Origin: Bacteroidetes bacterium UBA4408
Lineage (GTDB): Bacteria > Bacteroidota > Bacteroidia > UBA4408
Assembly (NCBI GenBank): GCA_002389785.1
Contig: DGQS01000124.1
Location: 1 to 15,017 of the forward strand
Reading direction: 5' to 3'
Length of the DNA stretch: 15,017 bases
Shown here one piece after another: positions 7,102 to 14,974 of this stretch. The notes under the pieces are model-generated. The model was not told the DNA's origin. It saw only the letters and a program-made list of their open reading frames with translations, and searched no databases. Both the position numbers and the translations under genes were made by a program. Every line of letters begins with the position of its first letter. Position 1 is the first letter of the stretch.

Positions 7102-8247
7102 ATGTTTAAAGCTAGCGATAAAAAAGTCAGATTAGGTATTCTTGGTGGAGGGCAGTTAGGCCGCATGCTTATTCAGGAAGCCATGAATCACACACTTTCC
7201 ATACACGTTATGGATCCCGATGAACAAGCTCCCTGTGCTGAATTTGCTACTGAATTTGTGCAGGGTAGTTTAACGGATTTTAATTCTGTGTATCAATTTG
7301 GTAAGCAAGTTGACCTGTTGACCATAGAAATTGAAAATGTTTCAGTAGAGGCGCTTGAACAGCTTGAGGCCGAAGGACTTCAGGTGTTTCCGCAACCTTC
7401 AGTTTTAAGGATGATTAAAGACAAGGGTCGTCAAAAATTATTTTACAAAGAGCACCAGATACCAACTGCAGAATTTTTTCTGATTGATAATAAAGAAGCA
7501 TTGCTTGAACATGCTATACATTTTCCTTGTATGCAAAAATTGCGAACAGGTGGATACGATGGTCGTGGGGTAACAAAAATTGCCTCCTTATTAGATGTGA
7601 ATTCCGCATTTGATGCACCATCTGTTCTCGAAAAATTAATTGATTTTGAAACTGAAATTGCAGTCATTGCTGCACGTAATTTAAGTGGTGAAATAGCGAT
7701 TTATCCGGCTGTTGAAATGAAGTTTAATGCGAGCGAAAACCTTGTTGAGTTTTTGTTTTCACCGGCAGCGGTAACTCCTGAGATTGAAAAAAGAGCGCAG
7801 GAAATTGCCAAACTTCTTGTGGAAAAAACGGGCATCGTAGGCTTATTGGCGGTCGAGTTTTTTGTTACCAAAAGCGGTGAAGTGCTGGTGAATGAAATGG
7901 CACCACGACCTCACAACAGTGGGCATCAAACCATTGAAGGAAATTATACTTCGCAATATGCACAACATTTGCGTGCGATCTTAAATTTACCGCTTGGTTC
8001 AAGTTCGTTGATTCAACCTTCGGTTATGATAAATTTATTAGGTGAACCTGGATATGAGGGAACAGCTGTTTATGAAGGGCGTGAAGAGATTTTGAAAATT
8101 GAAGGTGTTTACCTTCATTTATATGGAAAGAAGAAAACTAAACCTTTTCGTAAAATGGGACATGTTACTGTGCTTCATCCATCCATGGAAAAAGCAAAAG
8201 AGACAGCTATTTTTGTGAAAAATAATTTGAAAGTGATTGCTGATTAA
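7102..8247 (+). CDS. purK: N5-carboxyaminoimidazole ribonucleotide synthase
   Basis: PurK uses ATP and bicarbonate to carboxylate AIR to N5-CAIR in de novo purine synthesis (cytoplasmic). The ATG at 7102 gives 381 residues, a normal length; an in-frame TTG at 7069 adds eleven residues that do not look conserved. Family marks: an N-terminal GILGGGQLGRML, then IEIENV, an ATP-grasp segment KLRTGGYDGRG, and the C-terminal active-site stretch NEMAPRPHNSGHQTIEG followed by SQYAQHLRAI. All expected motifs are present and the gene looks intact. It is the first gene of a plus-strand unit, with purE 23 bases downstream; this order (K before E) is the reverse of the familiar purEK. Confidence 0.96.
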   Translation: MFKASDKKVRLGILGGGQLGRMLIQEAMNHTLSIHVMDPDEQAPCAEFATEFVQGSLTDFNSVYQFGKQVDLLTIEIENVSVEALEQLEAEGLQVFPQPSVLRMIKDKGRQKLFYKEHQIPTAEFFLIDNKEALLEHAIHFPCMQKLRTGGYDGRGVTKIASLLDVNSAFDAPSVLEKLIDFETEIAVIAARNLSGEIAIYPAVEMKFNASENLVEFLFSPAAVTPEIEKRAQEIAKLLVEKTGIVGLLAVEFFVTKSGEVLVNEMAPRPHNSGHQTIEGNYTSQYAQHLRAILNLPLGSSSLIQPSVMINLLGEPGYEGTAVYEGREEILKIEGVYLHLYGKKKTKPFRKMGHVTVLHPSMEKAKETAIFVKNNLKVIAD

Positions 8248-8270
8248 ATTAAATACGCTATTTTCAACCT

Positions 8271-8789
8271 ATGTTACAACCACTTGTAGGAATAATAATG
8301 GGAAGCAGTTCTGATTTTACAATCATGAACGAAGCTGCGCAAATACTAGAAAAATTTGAAATTCCATTCGAAATCAGTATCGTATCGGCACACCGAACTC
8401 CTCAGAAGATGATGGAATACGCTGCTAATGCGCATCATCGAGGGTTGAAGGTGATTGTCGCCGGTGCCGGAGGCGCTGCACATTTACCCGGAATGGTTGC
8501 TGCTGTTAGTCCACTCCCGGTAGTGGGTGTACCGGTAAAATCAAGTAATAGCATTGATGGTTGGGACAGTATACTTTCGATTTTACAAATGCCTAACGGA
8601 GTGCCGGTTGCTACAGTTGCTTTAAATGCAGCTCAAAATGCCGGTATTATTGCAGCACAAATTATTGGAACTTCTGATGAAACAGTACTTCAAAAAATAC
8701 TCGCTTTTAAAGAAGAATTAAAAACCAAGGTAATGCGTTCAGAAGTGGAGTTAACTGACAAGGAATTTAAATTTCGTTTACGCTCTTAA
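8271..8789 (+). CDS. purE: N5-carboxyaminoimidazole ribonucleotide mutase (class I PurE)
   Basis: PurE rearranges N5-CAIR, the product of the upstream gene, to CAIR. The 172-residue protein has the full class I pattern: GIIMGSSSDFTIM at the phosphate-binding N-terminus, SAHRTP with the catalytic histidine, AGAGGAAHLPGMVAA, then GVPV and the LQMPNGVPVATVA loop. The length and the presence of purK indicate the N5-CAIR mutase class rather than the animal-type AIR carboxylase. The ATG at 8271 is the natural start. It is separated from the next gene by only 5 bases, so the following barrel protein is probably co-transcribed. Confidence 0.96.
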   Translation: MLQPLVGIIMGSSSDFTIMNEAAQILEKFEIPFEISIVSAHRTPQKMMEYAANAHHRGLKVIVAGAGGAAHLPGMVAAVSPLPVVGVPVKSSNSIDGWDSILSILQMPNGVPVATVALNAAQNAGIIAAQIIGTSDETVLQKILAFKEELKTKVMRSEVELTDKEFKFRLRS

Positions 8790-8794
8790 TTTTC

Positions 8795-9619
8795 ATGTTC
8801 ATGAAATCTGTAAAATGTATTTTTATACTGATTGTTTTTTGGCAGCTGCAAACTTTTGCCTCCAACAATAATCTCCCCCTTGGTGCTCGTTCAGCAGCAT
8901 TGGGTGGCGCAAGTGTTACCTTAAACGATTTGTGGAGTACACAAAATAACCAGGCAGGATTGGCACGTATAGATACCATCGAAATTGGTGTGTATGCCGA
9001 ACGGAAATTTATGTTGCCACAACTTGGTTATAATGCATTTTCCGGAGTTTTGCCAATTAAAGGAGGAACCTTTGGGTTGAGTTATTCGCGCTTTGGATAC
9101 AATAAGTACAACGAAAATAAAATCGGTTTAGCGTTTGCAAAAAAATTAGGCGAAAATTTTTCTGCCGCTGTTCAACTCGATTATCTAAGTAAATTTATTG
9201 GAGATAATTATGGAAAAAGTGGAACAATCGCAGCCGAATTTGGAGTGCAGGCAAAACTTGTAAAAGGGCTTTTTGTTGGGGCACACGTTTTTAATCCCAC
9301 CCGCGCTAAAAGTGCCGACTATAACAAGGAAAAAATTCCAACCATTATTAAAATAGGCGCGAATTATGTTTTTTCGGACAAAGTGTTTTGGGCTGTTGAA
9401 GCAGAAAAGGACATTAACTATAAACCCATTTTTAAAACCGGAATTGAATATCGAGTGATTCCACAGTTTTATTTACGCGCCGGAATTAGTACACAGCCTA
9501 CCCTTAGTTCGTTTGGATTTGGCTTACGTCTCAAACAAATTAACCTCGATGTGGCTGCTACTTATCATCAACAACTCGGATTTACTCCGCATTTAGGATT
9601 TAGCTACCGAATAAAGTAA
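8795..9619 (+). CDS. Outer-membrane beta-barrel protein, PorV/PorQ (UPF0164)-like
   Basis: The product is about 274 residues (272 if the second ATG at 8801 is used). Residues 1-22 form a signal peptide (hydrophobic core IFILIVFW, probable cut after TFA). The mature N-terminus LPLGARSAALGGASVTLNDLWSTQNNQAGLA resembles the opening of PorV/PorQ/FadL-like barrels, where small residues and a D-x-x-S-x-x-xNxAGL pattern form the plug region. The rest alternates polar and aromatic residues in beta-strand fashion and ends in SYRIK, consistent with a terminal strand. The function is not known; some relatives serve type IX secretion and others transport hydrophobic molecules. It sits between purE (5 bases) and the helix-hairpin-helix barrel gene (9 bases), so it probably works with the latter at the outer membrane. 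Confidence 0.7.
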   Translation: MFMKSVKCIFILIVFWQLQTFASNNNLPLGARSAALGGASVTLNDLWSTQNNQAGLARIDTIEIGVYAERKFMLPQLGYNAFSGVLPIKGGTFGLSYSRFGYNKYNENKIGLAFAKKLGENFSAAVQLDYLSKFIGDNYGKSGTIAAEFGVQAKLVKGLFVGAHVFNPTRAKSADYNKEKIPTIIKIGANYVFSDKVFWAVEAEKDINYKPIFKTGIEYRVIPQFYLRAGISTQPTLSSFGFGLRLKQINLDVAATYHQQLGFTPHLGFSYRIK

Positions 9620-9628
9620 GTTCATCGC

Positions 9629-11749
9629 ATGAAAAATGGCTACTCATTTGTAATAGGTGTACTTCTACTTGTAACCTTTTTGGTTGTTCCTACTTTGCTC
9701 TATTCACAGGAAAGAGAGACCAAGCAAGACATTCAGCAAAAAATAGAAAATGCTGCTGAAAATGCCGATAATGAAGAAACCGATTTTACCATCTTGCTGG
9801 AAGAATTACAGTATTATATTCAACATCCAATAAATCTTAATTATACCGACAGAGAAGAGCTATTACGTTTGGAGTTGCTGAGCGATTTACAAATAAATTA
9901 TTTATTAAAACACATCGAAAAAAATGGAAAGCTCATGACCATTTACGAGCTTCAAGCAATTGAATCATTTGACCTGGATGTGATAAACAAAATACTTCCT
10001 TACGTAAAAGTTGAGAATAATTTTGATAACCCACACGTGAGCATGAAAGAAATTTTTAAGTATGGAAAATTTCAGTTTGTTTCACGCTATCAGCAGGTAA
10101 TAGAACAACAGTTAGGATATTTTGCTGCAACTTTTTTAACCGATAGTATGAAATTGGAATCTCCTAATTCGTATTATTTGGGACCTCAATATAAATTATA
10201 TGAACGATTAAATTTTGTGTATACCAACAAAATTAATTTTGGTGTAGTTGCCGAAAAAGACCCCGGTGAAGAATTTTTTAAGGGCACTCAGAAAAATGGA
10301 TTTGATTTTTATTCTGCGCATTTATTCCTAAAAAAGTTTGGCAAATTAAAAGCCCTGGCAATTGGTGATTACCAGGCACAATTTGGACAAGGCTTAACTT
10401 TTTGGAGTGGATTAGCTTATGGAAAAACTGCCGATCCTACGGCAATTAAGCGAAGCGCAAGAGGCTTGAGTGCATATAATTCGGTAGATGAAAATTTATT
10501 TTTGCGAGGAGGAGGTGCCACTGTAGCTTTAAAAAAATTAGAACTAACTGTTTTTGGCAGCGTAAAAAAAATTGATGCAAACATTACCAGTTTGGATACA
10601 GCCAATAATTCGGCCGAAGAGTTTAGTTCGTTTCAAACTTCCGGCCTCCATCGTACCAAAGCTGAAGTTGCCGATAAGGATGGAATTACCGAACAAATTA
10701 TGGGTGGGAACATTTCCTACGTCTCATCTAAGTTTTCGCTTGGTTTTACCGGTGTAAAAACGGATTATAAAGCCAAGTTAAATCGCAACTTAAGCACTTA
10801 CAACAAATTTGATTTTAATAAAAATCACAACTTAAATTTAGGTGCAGATTACATGTATTTATGGCGTAATTTTACTTTATTCGGCGAAGTTTCGAGAAGT
10901 GAAAATGGTGGAATGGCATATTTAAACGGTGCTTTAATAAATTTAGATCAGCGTTTTTCGGTTTCAGTTTTTCATCGCAATTATGCAAAAGATTTTCACT
11001 TTGCAAAGTCTGCTGCATTTGGTGAGAATTACAACAACAGCAACGAAAAAGGCTTGTTTATTGGTGCCAATGCAAAAATACTTCCCAAGTTTGTACTCGC
11101 AGGCTATTTCGATAGTTTTACTTTTCCATGGTTAAAATATCAGGTTAGTGCTCCATCGCATGGATTCGATTATTTTGCGCAATTAAATTATACACCAAGC
11201 AAAATGATTGATATGTACTTTCGGGTACGAACAAAATTAAAACCGGTAAATACTCCTGAGGTGGTTGATCGCATAGATTATTTAGTAGATGCCTATCGCA
11301 CCAATTATCGTTTTAATATATCCTATGCTGCAAACAGCGAATGGAAATTTGCCAATAGAGTTGAATTAATTACTTACAAAAAGGGAGATGCAGCTACCAG
11401 CAATGGTTATCTATTTTTTCAAGATATTAAATACAAGCCTCGCGGTTTAAAGCTGTCGCTGATAGGGCGCTATATGTTGTTTCAAACCGAGTCGTTTGAT
11501 GCCAGGGTATATACTTATGAAAATGATGTAATGTATGCGAATTCGATTCCATTTTTTTCGGGCAAGGGAAGTCGATTTTTTGCTTTAGTAAATTACGAAG
11601 TAAATCGCAACATTGAGCTTTGGGTACGCTATGCTCAAACTTATTTCACTAACCCGAACGTGTTTGTTATTACTAATTCAGGAAGTTTGGATACCGTTAT
11701 TGGAAATAAAAAATCTGAAATAAAAGTGCAAGTTCGCATTAGCTTTTAA
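9629..11749 (+). CDS. Helix-hairpin-helix outer-membrane protein with C-terminal beta-barrel
   Basis: The 706-residue protein starts with a signal peptide (hydrophobic 8-25, cut near LLYS/QE). Residues about 67-125 carry ComEA-like helix-hairpin-helix repeats: INLNYTDREELLRLELLS and then a second hairpin around KLMTIYELQAIESFDLDVI. The remaining ~570 residues are rich in alternating aromatic and polar strands typical of a large beta-barrel and end in VQVRISF, with the C-terminal aromatic expected of an outer-membrane barrel. HhH motifs in ComEA bind DNA, but in this exported Bacteroidota family that activity is unproven. It closes the plus-strand unit, 9 bases after the smaller barrel gene, and ends facing aroA. 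The two barrels probably act as a pair; their role is unknown. Confidence 0.75.
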   Translation: MKNGYSFVIGVLLLVTFLVVPTLLYSQERETKQDIQQKIENAAENADNEETDFTILLEELQYYIQHPINLNYTDREELLRLELLSDLQINYLLKHIEKNGKLMTIYELQAIESFDLDVINKILPYVKVENNFDNPHVSMKEIFKYGKFQFVSRYQQVIEQQLGYFAATFLTDSMKLESPNSYYLGPQYKLYERLNFVYTNKINFGVVAEKDPGEEFFKGTQKNGFDFYSAHLFLKKFGKLKALAIGDYQAQFGQGLTFWSGLAYGKTADPTAIKRSARGLSAYNSVDENLFLRGGGATVALKKLELTVFGSVKKIDANITSLDTANNSAEEFSSFQTSGLHRTKAEVADKDGITEQIMGGNISYVSSKFSLGFTGVKTDYKAKLNRNLSTYNKFDFNKNHNLNLGADYMYLWRNFTLFGEVSRSENGGMAYLNGALINLDQRFSVSVFHRNYAKDFHFAKSAAFGENYNNSNEKGLFIGANAKILPKFVLAGYFDSFTFPWLKYQVSAPSHGFDYFAQLNYTPSKMIDMYFRVRTKLKPVNTPEVVDRIDYLVDAYRTNYRFNISYAANSEWKFANRVELITYKKGDAATSNGYLFFQDIKYKPRGLKLSLIGRYMLFQTESFDARVYTYENDVMYANSIPFFSGKGSRFFALVNYEVNRNIELWVRYAQTYFTNPNVFVITNSGSLDTVIGNKKSEIKVQVRISF

Positions 11750-11763
11750 TTGGCAGCAGGGCT

Positions 11764-11779
11764 ATTTCAAACCTGAAAT
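11764..11779. terminator. Weak hairpin in the convergent gap between the HhH barrel gene and aroA
   Basis: The 59-base gap between two converging genes holds ATTTCA-AACC-TGAAAT, a 6-bp stem with a 4-base loop, starting 15 bases after the barrel stop. The stem is AT-rich and has no following T run, so it is at best a weak bidirectional terminator. Position is the main argument. Confidence 0.25.
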
Positions 11780-11808
11780 TATAAAGCTGTACGGCATTCA
11801 ACTGCGGC

Positions 11809-13053
11809 TTATTTTATTACAAACCCAACCGATTTTAAATCGTCCCAAAAGTGAGGATACGATTTTACAACCACTTCAGGATTTTCAATAGAAACGCTAT
11901 CAAACAACATCGATAATGGCGCTAAGCACATTGCCATTCGATGGTCTTCATAAGTTTTAAACACAGCAGTTGGCGGATGAATGGATTTTTTAATTTTTGG
12001 AATCAACAAATTGCCAATATCCAAATCAATGGCTTCAACACCAATTTTTTTCAGTTCGGCTATCAAAGCTTTGATACGATCGGTTTCTTTAATGCGCAGC
12101 GTGCGTAAGCCATATAGTTCGGCATATATTTCTTTAGCTGCATAAGTAACTGCCAATGTTTGAGCAATATCAGGCGTTTGCAACAATTCTATGTGAATAT
12201 TATCGACCGGTACATGGATGGGTTTTTTACTTAATTTTATTCCTCCTTCAATGAATGTAGTTTCAACACCCAATGGTTGGTAGTACTCAACCAGCGTACA
12301 ATCTCCTTGTAAACTTTCTTTTTTAAGGCCCCACATACAAAAATCAACCTCTTTGGCAAAGGCTGCAATTTGAAACCAATACGATGCAGAACTCCAATCG
12401 CCTTCAATAACATAACTATCAGTTTTTGTATAGGAATAAGACTGAGGTGCAATCTCAATTTCAGCATTTTTCCAAGTGCTTTTCACACCAAAACGTTCCA
12501 TCATTTTAAGGGTCATCAATAGGTAGGGTTTAGAAATAATTTCCCCACTTAATTTTATTTTTAATCCCTGCGGCAGAGTAGGAGCAATCATTGCCAATGC
12601 TGATAAATACTGACTACTCATGCTACCGTCAATAACTATACTTCCACCAGACAATTTTGCCCCTTCAATTTTTAAAGGAGGATAACCTTCTTTTTCAAGA
12701 TAGGTGATATTGGCTCCCAACTTCCTAAGTGCTTCAACTAATAACGCAAGTGGACGCTCTTTCATTCGCGCACTTCCTGTTAAGGTTCTTGTTCCCGGAA
12801 TACCTGCAAAATAGGCCGTTAAAAAGCGCATAGCAGTTCCCGAAGGTCCAACGTCAAAATAATTTTCTTGATGGCAGTTTTCGAGAATGTCTTTCAATAC
12901 TAGCGTATCTTTAGCATCTGAAAGATTGGCAATCGTAAATTTTTGTTGACTTAAAGCCTGAATCAAAAGTGCTCGGTTGCTTTCACTTTTAGATGATGGT
13001 AAATGAACTTCGCCAATCAGACTTTTGGGTGATTTAGAAATGGTATATATCAT
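11809..13053 (-). CDS. aroA: 3-phosphoshikimate 1-carboxyvinyltransferase (EPSP synthase)
   Basis: AroA transfers the enolpyruvyl group of PEP to shikimate-3-phosphate, the sixth step of the shikimate pathway. The 414-residue protein shows the family's landmarks: SKSESNRALL with K22, S23 and R27 of the substrate site, VGPSGTAMRFLTAY (68-81) at the PEP/glyphosate loop, MKERPL, SSQYLSALAM, the catalytic aspartate in TPDIAQTLAV, RIKETDRIKAL, and near the C-terminus KTYEDHRMAM. It is slightly shorter than the E. coli enzyme (427), mainly before the GTAMR loop. The loop has PSG where E. coli has NAG, which can alter glyphosate response; I do not infer resistance. Its ATG overlaps the aroB stop (ATGA), implying coupled translation. 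Confidence 0.96.
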   Translation of the reverse strand: MIYTISKSPKSLIGEVHLPSSKSESNRALLIQALSQQKFTIANLSDAKDTLVLKDILENCHQENYFDVGPSGTAMRFLTAYFAGIPGTRTLTGSARMKERPLALLVEALRKLGANITYLEKEGYPPLKIEGAKLSGGSIVIDGSMSSQYLSALAMIAPTLPQGLKIKLSGEIISKPYLLMTLKMMERFGVKSTWKNAEIEIAPQSYSYTKTDSYVIEGDWSSASYWFQIAAFAKEVDFCMWGLKKESLQGDCTLVEYYQPLGVETTFIEGGIKLSKKPIHVPVDNIHIELLQTPDIAQTLAVTYAAKEIYAELYGLRTLRIKETDRIKALIAELKKIGVEAIDLDIGNLLIPKIKKSIHPPTAVFKTYEDHRMAMCLAPLSMLFDSVSIENPEVVVKSYPHFWDDLKSVGFVIK

Positions 13054-14132
13054 CCATGCAGTTTTCGGTAAAATTCAAAAGATTCATTAATTAGTTCGCT
13101 TGAACTTGTACAATTGATTTTACATTTTCCTATTTCAGTAAGCAACGAAAAATTGATAGTTGTGTCCTGATTTTTCTTGTCGTTACGCATAAAGTCAAGT
13201 AAGGTTGCAAAATCAGCTCGCTTAATTTTATATACCGGTAAATCAGCGATAAAATACTGAATTATTTCGTTGAATTGTTTTTTAGGTAATCCTGCAATTT
13301 TATGCGATAGATAGGTTTCGCATAGCATTCCAATTCGTATTGCTTCTCCATGTAGCAATGAATTTTTATCTTTTTGTAAGGATAAACTTTCAATCGCATG
13401 ACCAACTGTATGTCCAAAATTTAAAATTTTACGCAAGTTATTTTCTTCAAAATCCTGCTTCACCACCTGATTTTTAATGCGAATGCTTTTTTCGATATAG
13501 GGAGAAACTGTGTTCGCAGCAAGTGAATATTTTTTGATCAATTTCCATAAAGCATCGTCAGCAATGAGTGCATGTTTTATAACTTCTGCAAATCCCGATC
13601 TTAACTGCCTTTCAGGTAGTGTTGTATTAAAAGCAGGATAAACAAATACAGCTTTAGGGTTCGAAAATAGGCCAATCATATTTTTATGTGAATGTAAATC
13701 TATGCCAACTTTGCCCCCAATTGATGCATCAACTTGAGAAAGCAAAGTGGTTGGAAAATTTACAAAATCAATTCCGCGTTTGTAGGTACTTGCAACAAAT
13801 CCTCCTAAATCGCAAATTACTCCACCACCTAAATTAATCAGTAAAGTTTTTCTATCCGCCTTTACGTGGCTAAGTTGTTCCCATATTTTAATACAAGTGT
13901 TGATGTTTTTATTCTGCTCACCACTTTCAATTTCGATAAATAAAGCATTTTTTAAAAAATCTATTTCAATGAGTAGTGGGGATAAACAGTGTTTACTGGT
14001 GTTTTCATCCAACAATACAACAAAACTGGAATAACTTTTTTTGATGTTCGAAAAAAAATCATTGGTTAACTCGTAAAAATTGGAACTAAAAAAAGCTGAA
14101 TAGCCCGTAGATTTAAATTCAAGTGCTCTCAA
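13050..14132 (-). CDS. aroB: 3-dehydroquinate synthase
   Basis: AroB converts DAHP to 3-dehydroquinate, the second shikimate step, using NAD and a divalent metal. The 360-residue protein has the NAD/substrate motifs LINLGGGVICDLGGFVAS and NFPTTLLSQVDASIGGKVG, and the three metal ligands in GFAEVIKHALI (Glu), LNFGHTVGHAIES (His) and LLHGEAIRIG (His). The start is unusual: the frame is open back to a TAA at 14196-14198 with no ATG or GTG, and the only good candidate is TTG at 14130-14132, which puts the N-terminus where the family begins. There is no clear Shine-Dalgarno and no clean TAnnTTTG box upstream. It forms a two-gene unit with aroA, though the pathway steps they catalyse are not consecutive. 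Confidence 0.95.
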   Translation of the reverse strand: MRALEFKSTGYSAFFSSNFYELTNDFFSNIKKSYSSFVVLLDENTSKHCLSPLLIEIDFLKNALFIEIESGEQNKNINTCIKIWEQLSHVKADRKTLLINLGGGVICDLGGFVASTYKRGIDFVNFPTTLLSQVDASIGGKVGIDLHSHKNMIGLFSNPKAVFVYPAFNTTLPERQLRSGFAEVIKHALIADDALWKLIKKYSLAANTVSPYIEKSIRIKNQVVKQDFEENNLRKILNFGHTVGHAIESLSLQKDKNSLLHGEAIRIGMLCETYLSHKIAGLPKKQFNEIIQYFIADLPVYKIKRADFATLLDFMRNDKKNQDTTINFSLLTEIGKCKINCTSSSELINESFEFYRKLHG

Positions 14133-14322
14133 GGTGTCGATTTTGTCTACAAAGAAACAAAATTCTTTAGTAGTAAACAGTTCATTGATTAACTTTTAGG
14201 AGGCAAGAATTAAAGAAACTGCGACTTTTAAATTGCAGCAAATCTTTTATTAACAAGGTAATTTGAACCGATACAGTTTGACCAACGCCATCCTTTGTTA
14301 AACCTCACTTACACTTGAAAAG

Positions 14323-14341
14323 TAGGTAATAATATTACCTA
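14323..14341. repeat. Inverted repeat TAGGTAAT-AAT-ATTACCTA, candidate operator
   Basis: Two perfect 8-base arms flank a 3-base centre. It lies 33 bases upstream of the -7 box at 14375, so about 50-65 bases before the expected transcription start, a typical position for an activator or repressor dimer. The loop is short and there is only a short T run after it, so a terminator is less likely, although read on the minus strand it would lie upstream of aroB. No known regulator is assigned. Confidence 0.45.
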
Positions 14342-14374
14342 TATTTTGTGACTAATTTCAGATTATCCTCTGCG

Positions 14375-14382
14375 TATTTTTG
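14375..14382 (+). promoter_or_regulatory. Bacteroidota -7 promoter box for the 171-residue secreted protein gene
   Basis: TATTTTTG matches TAnnTTTG exactly, 57 bases before the ATG at 14440. A TTG at 14346-14348 is 26 bases upstream, longer than the usual spacing, so the -33 element is weak or absent, which fits dependence on a regulator bound at the upstream inverted repeat. The leader would be about 50 bases. Confidence 0.5.
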
Positions 14383-14439
14383 CTAATATTGTGGCTATTC
14401 CAATTAAATAACAACATCATTTCAAACTCACTCAATCTC

Positions 14440-14955
14440 ATGATGAATTCAAGAAAAACTAAATTAAGTATCGTGCTATCAATTTTCTGTCTTTTAGCAC
14501 TAAATGCAGCAATTTCAAATGCTCAAGTAACCACAACAACTAAGCTAGACTATAAAAACAATCCTGTTTGGATTAGTATGATGAATGATCCAAATGCAAA
14601 TTATTACGAAACAGTTAAAGCATTTAAAGAATTTTTTACCGATAGATTTCTCCCTGAAGAGCCATGGGATAGAGCTCAAGAAGGAGGTGACCCATTTGAA
14701 AAGGAAGTTGGTTTGGAAGAAGAAGACGGTAGCGGAAAGAAAAGTGCGAATGAATTGAAAAGAGAAAGTTATAAGCAAAACCCCAATGAACCTAATTATG
14801 CTGAAGAAGTACGTGCTTTTAAAGGTTGGTTTTACAGCACTAAACCATGGGTACAAAGCGATGGTAGCATCTTGAGTCCTGCTCAACAACAGCTTATTAT
14901 TGAAAAGCAAAAAAATGAGTTGGAAGAAGCGGAAAAAACTAACAACAAAAAATAA
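14440..14955 (+). CDS. Secreted protein of unknown function with duplicated NYxxxVxAFKxxF motif
   Basis: ATG at 14440 (or the adjacent ATG at 14443) gives 171 residues; the frame extends to a TTG at 14380, but that lies inside the promoter box. Residues 1-28 are a signal peptide (core LSIVLSIFCLLALNAA, cut after SNA). The mature protein has two related segments: NYYETVKAFKEFF (54-66) followed by PW at 75-76, and NYAEEVRAFKGWF (119-131) followed by PW at 136-137; 8 of 13 positions are identical. An acidic, glycine- and lysine-rich linker (about 80-112) joins them, and the tail is a charged, probably helical EKQKNELEEAEK stretch. I recall similar DPNANF...AF...W segments near the N-termini of large Bacteroidota surface proteins, but cannot verify this. 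It is followed 19 bases later by another signal-peptide gene, probably in the same unit. I do not recognise a function. Confidence 0.75.
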   Translation: MMNSRKTKLSIVLSIFCLLALNAAISNAQVTTTTKLDYKNNPVWISMMNDPNANYYETVKAFKEFFTDRFLPEEPWDRAQEGGDPFEKEVGLEEEDGSGKKSANELKRESYKQNPNEPNYAEEVRAFKGWFYSTKPWVQSDGSILSPAQQQLIIEKQKNELEEAEKTNNKK

Positions 14956-14974
14956 TCACAACAACCTTATTTAT

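Larger units (their letters stand above)
14133..14439. other. Divergent intergenic region between aroB and a secreted-protein gene
   Basis: About 307 bases without a convincing gene. It contains an inverted repeat (14323-14341) and a -7 box (14375-14382) that belong to the plus-strand gene. The part nearest aroB (14133-14300) shows no TAnnTTTG on the minus strand and no RNA gene I recognise. A plus-strand AGGAGG at 14198-14203 is not followed by a start codon at usable distance. Confidence 0.6.

Noticed and set aside
8791..8806. Inverted repeat TTTCATGTTCATGAAA over the start of the barrel gene
   Set aside because: Its 2-base centre is too short for a hairpin and it is largely made by two nearby ATG codons and their surroundings; probably chance.
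11781..11808. Possible longer hairpin (AGCTGTACGGC...GCGGCT) as aroA or barrel terminator
   Set aside because: The arms pair only over three or four bases at their ends, with mismatches inside, so I could not support a stable stem.
14198..14203. AGGAGG on the plus strand
   Set aside because: No ATG, GTG or TTG with a worthwhile frame follows at ribosome-binding distance, and Shine-Dalgarno use is minor in this phylum.
14545..14910. Minus-strand open frame of 121 codons opposite the secreted protein gene
   Set aside because: The plus strand has a signal peptide, internal repeats and a promoter box; the minus-strand translation is phenylalanine-rich shadow sequence.
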